Assembly: GCF_900105995.1 (NCBI RefSeq)
Contig: NZ_LT629785.1
Span: 1,116,001-1,180,000 of the forward strand
Source of the DNA: Pseudomonas pohangensis
Lineage (GTDB): Bacteria; Pseudomonadota; Gammaproteobacteria; Pseudomonadales; Pseudomonadaceae
Direction of reading: 5' to 3'
DNA: 64,000 nt
Part shown: in pieces, positions 25,799 to 34,303 of the stretch
Layout: every line of letters begins with the position of its first letter
Numbering within the stretch: position 1 is the stretch's first letter
Notes under the pieces: model-generated
Told to the model about the DNA's origin: nothing
What the model saw: the letters and a program-made list of their open reading frames with translations, nothing else
Databases searched by the model: none
Position numbers and translations under genes: made by a program

Positions 25799-27208
25799 AT
25801 GGATTTTGACCCGGTCCTGCTCTCGCGAATCCAGTTTGCTTTCGTGATCAGCTTTCACATCATCTTTCCGGCATTCACCATCGGTCTGGCAGCCTGGCTG
25901 GCGACCATCGAGGGTGTGCGTCTGGCAACCGGCAATCCGCTGTACCGGCGGGTTTTCGATTTCTGGATCAGGATTTTCGCGGTGTCTTTCGGTATGGGCG
26001 TGGTCACCGGCATAGTCATGGCCTTCCAGTTCGGTACCAACTGGGGCGTGCTGGCCGAGCGCACCGGCTCGATTCAGGGGCCATTACTGGGCTATGAGGC
26101 GTTCACCGCGTTCATGCTGGAGGCGAGCTTCTTCGGCGTCATGTTGCTCGGGCGCAATCGTGTCTCTCCGCGCTTTTTCTTTTTCGCCTGTTGCATGGTT
26201 TCGCTCGGCACCATGTTTTCCTCGTTCTGGATTCTTGCCAACAACTCCTGGATGCAGGTGCCGGTTGGTTATGAAATTATCGACGGCAAGATCATTCCGA
26301 CCGATTGGCAGGAAATCGTGCTCGGCGCGGTGATGCTGGTGCGCTGGCCACACATGTTGTTTGCGGCATTCCTGACCACGGCGATGTGTATCGCTGCTAC
26401 GGGTGCCTGGTATGTGCTGCGCGACATTCATCGTCCGGAAGCTCGCGTCATGTTGCACTGGGGGCTGGGTCTGGCGGCAGTGCTGATCGGTGTGCAACTG
26501 TATTTTGGCCATCTCACCGGCCTGTATGTGCTGGAGCACCAGCCGGCGAAATTTGCCGCGATCGAGGCACGCTGGCAAACCCAGCAGCCCGCTTCCGAGG
26601 TGCTGATCGCCTGGCCGGACAGTGCTACCGAGTCCAATCATTTTGCGCTGGAAATCCCCAAACTCGGCAGCCTGATTGCATCGGGCAACTTGACCTCGAA
26701 AGAAATCGGGTTGGACAGTTTTCCGGTTGAAGATCGCCCGCCAGTGCTGATTCCGTTTTTTGGATTTCGCATCATGGTCGCAATGGGACTGATCATGCTG
26801 GGGATCTCATGGCTGGGAAATCTGCTGCGCCTGCGCGGCAAGCTGGAGTCATCGCGCTGGTTCCTCCGTGCGACTTTTCTGGCGTGGCCGAGCGGTTTCA
26901 TTGCGACTTTGTGCGGTTGGTACACCGCCGAGGTGGGGCGCCAGCCCTGGGTGGTCTACGGCTTGCTGCGCACCAGTGATGCGGTGACACCGTCCTTGAC
27001 CGGCAGCGACGTGCTGCTGTCACTCAGCGTGTATATGGTGGTGTATGCCGTGATCTACGGCTTTGGCATTTATTACATTTTCAAATTGCTGCGTCAGGGG
27101 CCGACTGCGGAGGAAGGAACATTCACCTACGCGACGGCCAATCGCCCGCTGGCATTTGCCGATACGGCGGCCAGTTCTACCGGAAATCCCAAGGAGCCAG
27201 GCCAATGA
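25799..27208 (+). CDS. cioA: cytochrome bd ubiquinol oxidase subunit I (CioA/CydA type)
   Basis: Quinol-oxidising, haem-carrying subunit of a bd-type terminal oxidase. About nine membrane helices. The haem-ligand His sits in helix 1 (SFHIIFPAFTIGLA), with the FQFGTNWGVLAERTG and GYEAFTAFMLEASFFGVMLLG helices carrying the conserved Glu pair, and the C-terminal GWYTAEVGRQPWVVYG motif. At 469 aa with a short Q-loop it matches the cyanide-insensitive CioA type rather than the longer E. coli CydA. It overlaps the next gene by 4 bases (translational coupling). The 256-bp region upstream holds no gene and no clear Anr box. Confidence 0.92.
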   Translation: MDFDPVLLSRIQFAFVISFHIIFPAFTIGLAAWLATIEGVRLATGNPLYRRVFDFWIRIFAVSFGMGVVTGIVMAFQFGTNWGVLAERTGSIQGPLLGYEAFTAFMLEASFFGVMLLGRNRVSPRFFFFACCMVSLGTMFSSFWILANNSWMQVPVGYEIIDGKIIPTDWQEIVLGAVMLVRWPHMLFAAFLTTAMCIAATGAWYVLRDIHRPEARVMLHWGLGLAAVLIGVQLYFGHLTGLYVLEHQPAKFAAIEARWQTQQPASEVLIAWPDSATESNHFALEIPKLGSLIASGNLTSKEIGLDSFPVEDRPPVLIPFFGFRIMVAMGLIMLGISWLGNLLRLRGKLESSRWFLRATFLAWPSGFIATLCGWYTAEVGRQPWVVYGLLRTSDAVTPSLTGSDVLLSLSVYMVVYAVIYGFGIYYIFKLLRQGPTAEEGTFTYATANRPLAFADTAASSTGNPKEPGQ

Positions 27209-28209
27209 CGCCCGAACCAAGTGAATTGGCCCTGTTCTGGGCCGGGGTCGTGGCTATCTCGATTCTGGTCTATGTGATTCTTGACGGTTTCGATTTAGGC
27301 ATCGGCATCCTGTTCGGCCTTACTCAGGATGAAGACAAGCGCGGGCAGATGATGACCAGCATTGCACCGTTCTGGGACGGTAATGAAACCTGGCTGGTGG
27401 TGATCGGCGCCAGCCTGTTTGCCGCTTTCCCTGCGGTTTATGCGGTGTTTCTCGGGGCCTTTTACCTGCCGGTACTATTGATGCTGATGGGCTTGATCTT
27501 CCGCGGTGTGGCCTTCGAATTCCGTGAGCGCAGTCAAAACATGCGGCGCTTCTGGACTGTCGGTTTCTGGCTGGGCTCGGTTCTGGTCGCTTTTGTACAG
27601 GGCGCTGCGATCGGCGCGATGATGCGCGGTGTGCCGGTGGAAAACATGCAGTTTGCCGGTGATGCCTTCTTCTGGCTGAAACCCTTCCCGATACTGACCG
27701 GTATCGGTCTGGTGTTCGGTTATGCCCTGCTCGGCGCCGGCTGGCTGGTGATCAAAACCAAAGGCCCGATGCAGGACTGGGCCTACGCCTACCTGCCGCG
27801 TTTGATTTTCGGTGTTCTGTTGATTATTTCAGTGGCATTTATGGCGACGTTGTCGATTGATAATGCTGCCATTGCGCAGAGCCACTTCAGTGAGCGCAGT
27901 TGGGCTTGGGTATTCCCGGTCCTGGCTGCCGCAAGCTTGCTCGGCGTGCTGGTCGCCGCTCGCCTGCGCCGTGAGCATCTGCCGTTTGCCTTGACCGTAG
28001 CCTTCTTCATCAGCTCATTCCTGACCCTGGGATCCATGCTGTGGCCGTACATGATCCCGTATGCGCTGACCATTGCCGACGCCGCAGCGCCGGAGTCTTC
28101 GCTGCAGTTCTTCTTTTATGGCGGGGCAATCGTGTTGCCGGTAATCGCCATCTACACCATCGGCGTGTATTGGGTATTCCGCGGCAAGATTGAGTGGCGG
28201 CAGGACTGA
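27205..28209 (+). CDS. cioB: cytochrome bd ubiquinol oxidase subunit II (CioB/CydB type)
   Basis: Second core subunit of the bd oxidase, 334 aa with eight to nine hydrophobic helices. Family marks: YVILDGFDLGIGILFGL in helix 1, FWDGNETWLVVIGASLFAAFPAVYA, FRGVAFEFR, and SFLTLGSMLWPYMIPY near the end. The start ATG overlaps the stop of cioA (ATGA). No small CydX-like gene is visible after it. A pair of hairpins lies just downstream before the convergent aldolase-fold gene. Confidence 0.93.
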   Translation: MTPEPSELALFWAGVVAISILVYVILDGFDLGIGILFGLTQDEDKRGQMMTSIAPFWDGNETWLVVIGASLFAAFPAVYAVFLGAFYLPVLLMLMGLIFRGVAFEFRERSQNMRRFWTVGFWLGSVLVAFVQGAAIGAMMRGVPVENMQFAGDAFFWLKPFPILTGIGLVFGYALLGAGWLVIKTKGPMQDWAYAYLPRLIFGVLLIISVAFMATLSIDNAAIAQSHFSERSWAWVFPVLAAASLLGVLVAARLRREHLPFALTVAFFISSFLTLGSMLWPYMIPYALTIADAAAPESSLQFFFYGGAIVLPVIAIYTIGVYWVFRGKIEWRQD

Positions 28210-28222
28210 TCAGGCCAAAAAA

Positions 28223-28289
28223 TGTGCGCGCAACAGGGCTCTAGCTACTGCGCGCACAGCTCCATTCCACGCCTTCGCGGCGTGGAATG
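28223..28289. terminator. two tandem hairpins between convergent operons
   Basis: First hairpin: 9-bp stem TGTGCGCGC / GCGCGCACA (28223-28231, 28250-28258). Second: 11-bp stem CATTCCACGCC / GGCGTGGAATG with a TTCGC loop (28263-28289). Neither has a long T run, so the terminator role is inferred from position between cioB and the convergent cluster. Confidence 0.6.
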
Positions 28290-28310
28290 CTGGCTGGCGT
28301 GGTCGCTGGC

Positions 28311-29069
28311 CTAGTTGCGGAAGCCGGGATCGATTTTGTCCAGTTTGCGCAGCAGTGCCGGCCAGGCGATCTGGCCACCCATGCCGCTGGTGCCGGTGGC
28401 CATGACCTGCTTGGTGTCGCCCTGGATATCCGGCGAAATGTGTAGCAGGTCGCCAGCCGCCTGCGCGGTGATCTGGATCTGGCAGGTGGATTCGAAGAAG
28501 TACATGGCCAGGAAGGTGTCGGCGATGCTCGGACCAACCACCAGCAGGCCGTGGTTGCGCAGCATGAGGAAGGTCTTGTCGCCAAGGTCGTGCTGCAGAC
28601 GTGGCTTCTCATCATCGCGCAGCGCGATACCTTCGTAATCGTGATAAGCCAGCGAGGACAGCACCAGGGTCGACTGCTGGGAAATCGGCAATACGCCGCC
28701 TTTCTGCGCGCTGACAGCAACGCCTGCACGCGAGTGGGTGTGCATCACGCAGCTGACGTCTTCACGCCCGGCATGAATGCAGCTGTGGATGGTGAAGCCG
28801 GCCGGGTTCACCGGGAAAGGGGAGTCATGCAGCTTGTTGCACTGCTGGTCGACCTTGATCAGCGAGGAGGCGGTGATCTCGTCGAACAGCATGCCGTAGG
28901 GGTTGATCAGGAAGTGATGCTCGGGGCCTGGGATGCGCACGCTGATATGGGTGAACACCAGATCGGACCAGCCATAGAGTGCGGTCAGGCGGTACAGCGC
29001 AGCCAGGTCCACGCGTAGTTGCCATTCTTCGGGACTTACCTGATCTTTCATGGAGGGAATCTGCATCAC
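28311..29069 (-). CDS. class II aldolase/adducin-fold protein
   Basis: 252-aa cytoplasmic protein of the class II (zinc) aldolase/adducin family. The metal-binding HxH is H110-T-H112 (VMHTHSRAG), and the third ligand is in RNHGLLVVG near residue 177. The usual acidic catalytic residue before the first metal His is not obvious (NPAGFTIHSCIHAG), so it may be an adducin-like member with a changed reaction. It is the last gene of a four-gene minus-strand set with 2-hydroxyacid dehydrogenases, 74 bases after the FMN enzyme. A role as aldolase, decarboxylase or epimerase on the same substrate is inference. GGAG precedes the start. Confidence 0.8.
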   Translation of the reverse strand: MMQIPSMKDQVSPEEWQLRVDLAALYRLTALYGWSDLVFTHISVRIPGPEHHFLINPYGMLFDEITASSLIKVDQQCNKLHDSPFPVNPAGFTIHSCIHAGREDVSCVMHTHSRAGVAVSAQKGGVLPISQQSTLVLSSLAYHDYEGIALRDDEKPRLQHDLGDKTFLMLRNHGLLVVGPSIADTFLAMYFFESTCQIQITAQAAGDLLHISPDIQGDTKQVMATGTSGMGGQIAWPALLRKLDKIDPGFRN

Positions 29070-29143
29070 TTGCTCCTTCGGGTTATGTGCACAAGATGTG
29101 CGGTTGCTTGAGTCTAGTTAGCGCTGAACAATCGGTGTTTCTG

Positions 29144-30310
29144 TTACCAGGGCGTGCTGTCGATATTGTCGCGGCTGATATCAGCAATGCGCGTCACGCC
29201 AGACAGGGCCATGGCGATTTCCAGTTCACGCTTGAAGACGGCAAGAAGATCTCTCACCCCTTGCTCGCCGGCCCCGGCCATGGCCCACACCCAGGGGCGG
29301 CCAATCATTACCGCGCTGGCGCCGAGGGCGATGGCCTTGAATACGTCAACGCCGCTACGCACGCCGCCGTCCATGAGGATTTCCATCTGCCCGCCGACGG
29401 CCTCGGCAATCGCCGGCAACTTGGAAATGCTCGAAGCCACGCTGTCCAGCTGGCGGCCGCCGTGGTTCGACACGATCAGGCCATCGGCCCCGACGGCAAG
29501 GGCATCCCGTGCATCGCCGGTTTGCAGAATGCCCTTGATCAGCAATTTGCCTTTCCAGATGCCGCGCAGCCATTCGATGTCCTTCCAGGTCACCGAGGTA
29601 TCGAACTGGCGGTTGATCCACTGGCTGAATACGGCCAGATCGGTGGGGTCGGGCACCACATGGGCCAGATTGCCGAATGAATGCGGCTTGCCCTTGACCC
29701 CGACATCCCATACCCAACCCGGACGGGTGCCTAGTTGCCAGACCTTGCCCAGCTTGCCGCGCAGGCCTGTATCGAGCATGCCGTTGCGCACATCGCGGTG
29801 GCGCATGCCGGGCATCGGCAAGTCGACGGTGAACACCAGGGTGTCACAACCGTTGGCCATGGCCCGTTGCAACAGGTCGCGAATCACTTCGCGGTCGCGG
29901 ATCATGTACAGCTGGAACCAGAAGGGTACGCTGGAAGCGCTGCGGATCTCGTCGAGCGGGCAGATGCCGACGGTCGACAGGGTGAAGGGCACGCCAGCGG
30001 CGTTGGCCGCACGCACGCCCTGTACTTCGCCACGCCGGCCGAACAGGCCGGCCATGCCGACCGGCGCCAGCACCACGGGCATGCTGGCCGGCTTGCCGGC
30101 AATCTCGGTGGAGGTGTCGAGGTTGTCGACATTGCGCAGTACCTGCTGCTTGATCAGCACTCTGGCGAAGTCATCGACATTGCTGGCCAGGGTGCGCTCG
30201 TCGTTGGCGCCGCCGTCGATGTAGTCGAACAGAAAGCGTGGCAGGCGTGCTTCAGCCAGACGCCGGTAATCCAGCGGCGTGACGGGTATCAGGTTGAGGG
30301 TCTTGCCCAT
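29144..30310 (-). CDS. FMN-dependent alpha-hydroxy-acid dehydrogenase (LldD/MdlB-like)
   Basis: Oxidises an (S)-2-hydroxyacid to the 2-oxoacid with FMN. 388 aa with the TIM-barrel family features: IDGGANDERT near 31-40, APVGMAGLF, WFQLYM, and the catalytic signature SNHGGRQLDS with His283 and Arg286. The pattern IWKGKLLIKGI carries the conserved Lys. No membrane-spanning insertion stands out, so the electron acceptor (quinone or oxygen) is open. It sits 10 bases after the FAD-linked dehydrogenase and probably handles the opposite enantiomer. L-lactate, mandelate and glycolate dehydrogenases all share this fold, so the substrate is not decided. Confidence 0.88.
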   Translation of the reverse strand: MGKTLNLIPVTPLDYRRLAEARLPRFLFDYIDGGANDERTLASNVDDFARVLIKQQVLRNVDNLDTSTEIAGKPASMPVVLAPVGMAGLFGRRGEVQGVRAANAAGVPFTLSTVGICPLDEIRSASSVPFWFQLYMIRDREVIRDLLQRAMANGCDTLVFTVDLPMPGMRHRDVRNGMLDTGLRGKLGKVWQLGTRPGWVWDVGVKGKPHSFGNLAHVVPDPTDLAVFSQWINRQFDTSVTWKDIEWLRGIWKGKLLIKGILQTGDARDALAVGADGLIVSNHGGRQLDSVASSISKLPAIAEAVGGQMEILMDGGVRSGVDVFKAIALGASAVMIGRPWVWAMAGAGEQGVRDLLAVFKRELEIAMALSGVTRIADISRDNIDSTPW

Positions 30311-30320
30311 GCTTGGTCTC

Positions 30321-31697
30321 CTAGAGCACTTTGCCGGGGTTGAGCAGGTTGAGTGGGTCCAGGGTCTGCTTGATGCTGCGCATCAGCGCCAGTTCACTGG
30401 CATTGCGGCTGACCGGCAGGTAAGGCTTTTTCTCCAGGCCGATACCGTGCTCGGCGGATACCGAGCCGCTGCAATGCTGCAGCGCACCGTACACCAGTTT
30501 TTCCACCTTGGGCCGCGCTGCGGCATATTGCTCGGGCCTGACCGCCACCGCGACATGCAGATTGCCATCGCCCAGATGGCCGAAGATGAACAGCCGGTGC
30601 TCGCCAATGGCAGTCGGCAGGGCCGTGGCCAGATTGTCGGCGAACTGCTGCATCTCGCTGATCGGTAGCGAGATGTCGAAGACGATTGGCAGGCCATGCT
30701 GCAGCACTTGCTCGACGTCATCCCGCAGCGCCCAGAAGTCGTGGCAGTCGGCAGCCGACTGGGAAATTGCCGCATCGACAATCAGGCCGCTGTCGAAGGC
30801 CGATTCCATGGTGGCGTTGAAGCGCTGGGTGTCCAGTTGTTCGTCGGCGCCCTGGCTCTCGACCAGCACATAGAAGGGGTAATCCCGGGCAATCGGCGGC
30901 TTGCCCCTGGCCGGTGCAGTGGACACCAGCCGGTAGAAGTCCTGCCACATGACCTCGAAGGCCGAGAGGGTGCCGCCGAGGGATTTGTCCATGTGCTTGA
31001 GCAGGTGCGCGAGGTGCTCGAAGCTGTCCACGCCGATAAAAGCCATGTTGGTACTGGTCGGTTTCTCGCGCAGGCGCAGTACCAGACGGGTGATCACGCC
31101 GAGGGTGCCTTCGGAGCCGATGAATAGCTGTTTGAGGTCGTAGCCGGTGTTGTTCTTGATCAGGTTGTTCATCGAGGACAGCACAGTGCCATCGGCCAGC
31201 ACCACCTCCAGACCGAGCACCATGTCGCGGGTCATGCCGTAACGGATCACCCGGTTGCCGCCGGCATTGGTCGCGGCATTGCCACCCAGGGTGGCCGTGC
31301 CGCGGGCGCCGAGATCGAGCGGGAAGGACATGTCATGACTTTCGACCGCTTCCTGCAAGCCTTGCAGGGTAACCCCGGCCTGTACGGTGGCGGTGCGCTG
31401 CAACGGGTCGATCTGCTCGATGCTGCGCATGCGTTCGAGCGACAGGATCAGTTCTTCGCTGGACGCATCGGCGCCATGCACCAGGCCGGTGAGGCCGCCC
31501 TGGGTGACCACGGCGATCCGGTTGGCATGGCACCAGCGCAGCACCGCCGAGACTTCTGCAGTGCTGGCCGGGCGCACCAGCGCCCTGGCCTTGAGGTTGT
31601 CAGGCCGCCAGATGCCCGCCGAGCGGGTGGCTACCTCGGCTGCATCCAGCACGCCGTTGTCGCCAACCAGCGCGCGTAGTTCCTCGAGCATGCCCAT
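30321..31697 (-). CDS. FAD-binding D-2-hydroxyacid dehydrogenase (GlcD/Dld-like)
   Basis: 458-aa flavoprotein of the FAD_binding_4 / FAD-oxidase_C type. The FAD-binding domain shows VTQGGLTGLVHGA, the pyrophosphate loop GGNAATNAGGNRVIRYGMTRDMV and FIGSEGTLGVITRLVLR. The C-terminal half has the family's HLGDGNLHVAV metal or substrate segment and SAEHGIGLEKK near the end. Expected to oxidise a D-2-hydroxyacid (lactate, glycolate, 2-hydroxyglutarate or aromatic) to the oxoacid. It starts 12 bases after the stop of the ThDP gene and ends 10 bases before the FMN dehydrogenase gene, so an operon is clear. Confidence 0.88.
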   Translation of the reverse strand: MGMLEELRALVGDNGVLDAAEVATRSAGIWRPDNLKARALVRPASTAEVSAVLRWCHANRIAVVTQGGLTGLVHGADASSEELILSLERMRSIEQIDPLQRTATVQAGVTLQGLQEAVESHDMSFPLDLGARGTATLGGNAATNAGGNRVIRYGMTRDMVLGLEVVLADGTVLSSMNNLIKNNTGYDLKQLFIGSEGTLGVITRLVLRLREKPTSTNMAFIGVDSFEHLAHLLKHMDKSLGGTLSAFEVMWQDFYRLVSTAPARGKPPIARDYPFYVLVESQGADEQLDTQRFNATMESAFDSGLIVDAAISQSAADCHDFWALRDDVEQVLQHGLPIVFDISLPISEMQQFADNLATALPTAIGEHRLFIFGHLGDGNLHVAVAVRPEQYAAARPKVEKLVYGALQHCSGSVSAEHGIGLEKKPYLPVSRNASELALMRSIKQTLDPLNLLNPGKVL

Positions 31698-31709
31698 GCT
31701 GGCGCCTCC

Positions 31710-33254
31710 TCAGATCATCACTTCGATCAGCCGCGGACCTTTCTGCTGCATGGCCGCAGCGTACTGGCTGGCGAACTCCTCGCAGGTGGTTGCGCGGCTG
31801 GCCTCGACGCCCAGGCCTTCGGCAATCTTCACCCAGTTCATTTCCGGGTTGTGCAGATCGAGCATCGACAGTGCCTTGGCGCCGGCGCCGGTAGCGCCAA
31901 CCCGTTGCAGTTCGATGTTGAGGATGGCGTAGGAGCGGTTGGCGTAGATCACCACGGTGATATCGAGTTCTTCCCGCGCCATGCTCCACAGGGCCTGCAT
32001 GGTGTAAGCCGCGCCACCGTCACCGTGCGGGCAGATGACCTTGCGCTCTGGTGCGGCCAGCGCGGCACCGACGGCCAGCGGCAGGCCCTGGCCGATCGAG
32101 CCGCCGGTCAGTGGCAGATGGGTGTGTGGCCGGGCGGTACTGAGGGTAACCAGTAGCGGCATGCCCGAGGTGGCCGCTTCTTCGGCAAAGATGGCATCGT
32201 CAGGGGTCAGTTCGGCGATGATCTGTCCCGCACTCATGGCGTTCAGCGGGCCTTTGGGCAGGCCGCCGAGTTGCAGCGGAACGCGGATCGACGATTGTGC
32301 CGGGGCGTTCAGTGCATCGGCCAGGGCGGCCAGGGCGCCGGCAGCGTCTTCGTGTGGATGCGCCAGATGACTGAACTGGCAGTCTTGCGGTGCACACCAG
32401 CTCGGCTTGCCGGGGTAGGCGAAGAATGACACCGGCGGCTTGGCGCCGACCAGCACGATCTGCTCGATGCCCTTGAGGAAGTCGACGATCTGTTCGGCAA
32501 AGTAGGGGATGCGCTCGACCGGCACGCGCCCGGCACCCACCTCGCTATGCGGCGCAAAGGTGTCGCAGAGCAGGCGCGCACCAGTCTTGGCCTGTACCCG
32601 TCCGGCAGCTTCCAGACCGGCGCCATGCAGCGCGCTACCACGCAACAGGAAGGTCGTCTTCTTGCCGTTGCCAAGCAGCCTGGCAATGTCGTCGACGGCC
32701 TGGCTGCTGACCGGTGCCGGGCCGATATCACGCAGCATCTGCGCCGGACGCTCGGCCTCGTTCCAGGCGGTATCGGCCGGCAGGATCAGGGTGGCCACCC
32801 CGCCTGGCGCGGAACGTGCGGCCTGCACGGCACGGGCAGCATCGCCGGCCACCGTCTGGGCGCTTTTCGATTCGCAGATCCACGCGGAAACCGGGCGGGC
32901 AAAGCCGACGATATCCGAGGTCAGCAGGGCGTCGTATTGCAGGTGGTAGGTAGCGTGGTCGCCGACGATATTGACGATCGGCGTATTCGCCCGCCGCGCG
33001 TTGTGCAGGTTGGCCAGACCGTTGGCCAGACCGGGGCCGAGGTGCAGCAGGGTGGCGGCCGGCTTGCCGGCGACGCGGCCATAACCATCGGCAGCGCCGG
33101 TCACCACGCCTTCGAACAGGCAGAGCACCGCGCGCATCTCGGGCACCGAATCCAGCGCCGCGACAAAGTGCATTTCCGAGGTGCCCGGATTGGCAAAACA
33201 CATGTCGACCCCGCAGTTGGCCAGGGTCTTGATCAGGGATTGGGCTCCGTTCAT
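31710..33254 (-). CDS. ThDP-dependent decarboxylase-like enzyme (acetolactate synthase / benzoylformate decarboxylase family)
   Basis: 514-aa thiamine-diphosphate enzyme. The activating Glu is E48 (LFEGVVTGAADGYGR). His71 in LLHLGPGLANGL falls where benzoylformate decarboxylase has His70, and the opening NPGTSE matches its NPGSNE loop with Thr for Ser26. The C-terminal ThDP/Mg motif runs from GDGGAAYTMQALWS to YANRSYAIL. Databases often call such proteins acetolactate synthase large subunit, but no small subunit is near, and the active-site pattern favours a 2-oxoacid decarboxylase. The start at 33254 follows GGAGAA. First gene of the operon, divergent from the LysR gene. Confidence 0.85.
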   Translation of the reverse strand: MNGAQSLIKTLANCGVDMCFANPGTSEMHFVAALDSVPEMRAVLCLFEGVVTGAADGYGRVAGKPAATLLHLGPGLANGLANLHNARRANTPIVNIVGDHATYHLQYDALLTSDIVGFARPVSAWICESKSAQTVAGDAARAVQAARSAPGGVATLILPADTAWNEAERPAQMLRDIGPAPVSSQAVDDIARLLGNGKKTTFLLRGSALHGAGLEAAGRVQAKTGARLLCDTFAPHSEVGAGRVPVERIPYFAEQIVDFLKGIEQIVLVGAKPPVSFFAYPGKPSWCAPQDCQFSHLAHPHEDAAGALAALADALNAPAQSSIRVPLQLGGLPKGPLNAMSAGQIIAELTPDDAIFAEEAATSGMPLLVTLSTARPHTHLPLTGGSIGQGLPLAVGAALAAPERKVICPHGDGGAAYTMQALWSMAREELDITVVIYANRSYAILNIELQRVGATGAGAKALSMLDLHNPEMNWVKIAEGLGVEASRATTCEEFASQYAAAMQQKGPRLIEVMI

Positions 33255-33310
33255 GGTGTTCTCCGGCGGTGAAATTGTTGTGCGGGGAGTATGCATGGCT
33301 ATGAAAAAGT

Positions 33311-33355
33311 CACAAAATGCATTTTTTGCGTCTTAATGATGCGCTTTGTGCATTT
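33311..33355. promoter_or_regulatory. candidate LysR operator in the divergent intergenic region
   Basis: An inverted repeat AAATGCA (33315-33321) / TGCATTT (33349-33355) spans the 112-bp gap between the ThDP gene start and the LysR gene, in an AT-rich stretch unlike its surroundings. Position and dyad symmetry fit autoregulated LysR control; no binding data. Confidence 0.5.
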
Positions 33356-33366
33356 AAGGTGTTGTC

Positions 33367-34284
33367 ATGGACTTGCGTCATCTCGAACATGTGCTGCTGT
33401 TGGCCGAGGAGCTTAACTTTAGTCGCGCTGCGGAGCGGGCGCACCTGACCCAGTCTGCCTTCAGTCGCAGCATTCAGGCGGCGGAAGCGCTTGCCGGGGT
33501 CGCCTTCTTTGATCGTACCCGGCGCTCGGTCAGCCCTACGGCGGTTGGCCAGCGCATCATCGAACGGGGTCGGCGGATTCTTGCCGAAGCCAGCGATCTG
33601 GATCGCGAGATCCGCTTTCTCGAAGCCGGTGTGGGCGGCGAGATTCGCATCGGTGCCGGCCTGACCCAGGCCGCGAGCATCCTGCCGGATGTGGCGCAGG
33701 ACTTTCACCGCCAGTACCCGGGGGTCAAGCTGACCTTTCAGGTCGGTCACTGGAGTTCACTGCTGGATGATCTGATGCATGAGCGCATCGACTTTCTGAT
33801 TTCCGATATCTCCGAGCTGGGCAATCAGACAGAACTGCAGATAACCCATCTGCCGCCGCGCGAAGGTTCGCTGTTCTGCCGTGCCGGCCACCCGCTACTG
33901 CAGGGGCCGATCAGCCAGGAGCGGCTGGCGGCCTGTGAGTACGCCGGCTCACCACTGCCGACGCGAATTGCAACCGAGATGGGCCGCCTGATTGACCCCG
34001 ATGGGCAACGGGAAAACCTGCTGGCAATCGAGTGCAACAGCATGGGCATGCTGCGCCGCCTGACCCTGGAGTCGGATCTGGTGCTGCTCAATCTGCAGAT
34101 ATCGGTGGCCCGCGAAGTCGAGCAGGGCTTGCTGGTTGATCTCAAGCCGCTGTTACCCAGGGAGCTGGCCGAGAGCATGGCGGTAATGAGTCACTGGGGC
34201 ATCGCCCGGCGTGCCGGGCGTACCCAGAGCCCGGCAGCCGAGCGTTTCATTGCCTGCCTGATCGCCGGCTGCCAACCGGCCTGA
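33367..34284 (+). CDS. LysR-family transcriptional regulator
   Basis: 305-aa regulator. The N-terminal winged helix-turn-helix (residues 1-60, MDLRHLEHVLLLAEELNFSRAAERAHLTQSAFSRSI) is textbook LysR. The effector-binding domain follows from about 90. Its divergent arrangement with the ThDP/2-hydroxyacid operon makes it the likely activator, with a pathway intermediate (hydroxyacid or oxoacid) as probable inducer. The ATG is preceded by AAGGTG. A REP element begins about 20 bases after the stop. Confidence 0.92.
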   Translation: MDLRHLEHVLLLAEELNFSRAAERAHLTQSAFSRSIQAAEALAGVAFFDRTRRSVSPTAVGQRIIERGRRILAEASDLDREIRFLEAGVGGEIRIGAGLTQAASILPDVAQDFHRQYPGVKLTFQVGHWSSLLDDLMHERIDFLISDISELGNQTELQITHLPPREGSLFCRAGHPLLQGPISQERLAACEYAGSPLPTRIATEMGRLIDPDGQRENLLAIECNSMGMLRRLTLESDLVLLNLQISVAREVEQGLLVDLKPLLPRELAESMAVMSHWGIARRAGRTQSPAAERFIACLIAGCQPA

Positions 34285-34303
34285 GTTGCCTGGCGCACGC
34301 TCC

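Noticed and set aside
29154..30224. 356-aa plus-strand frame opposite the FMN dehydrogenase
   Set aside because: The minus strand carries the full catalytic signature of the FMN family; the opposite frame has no ribosome site or domain.
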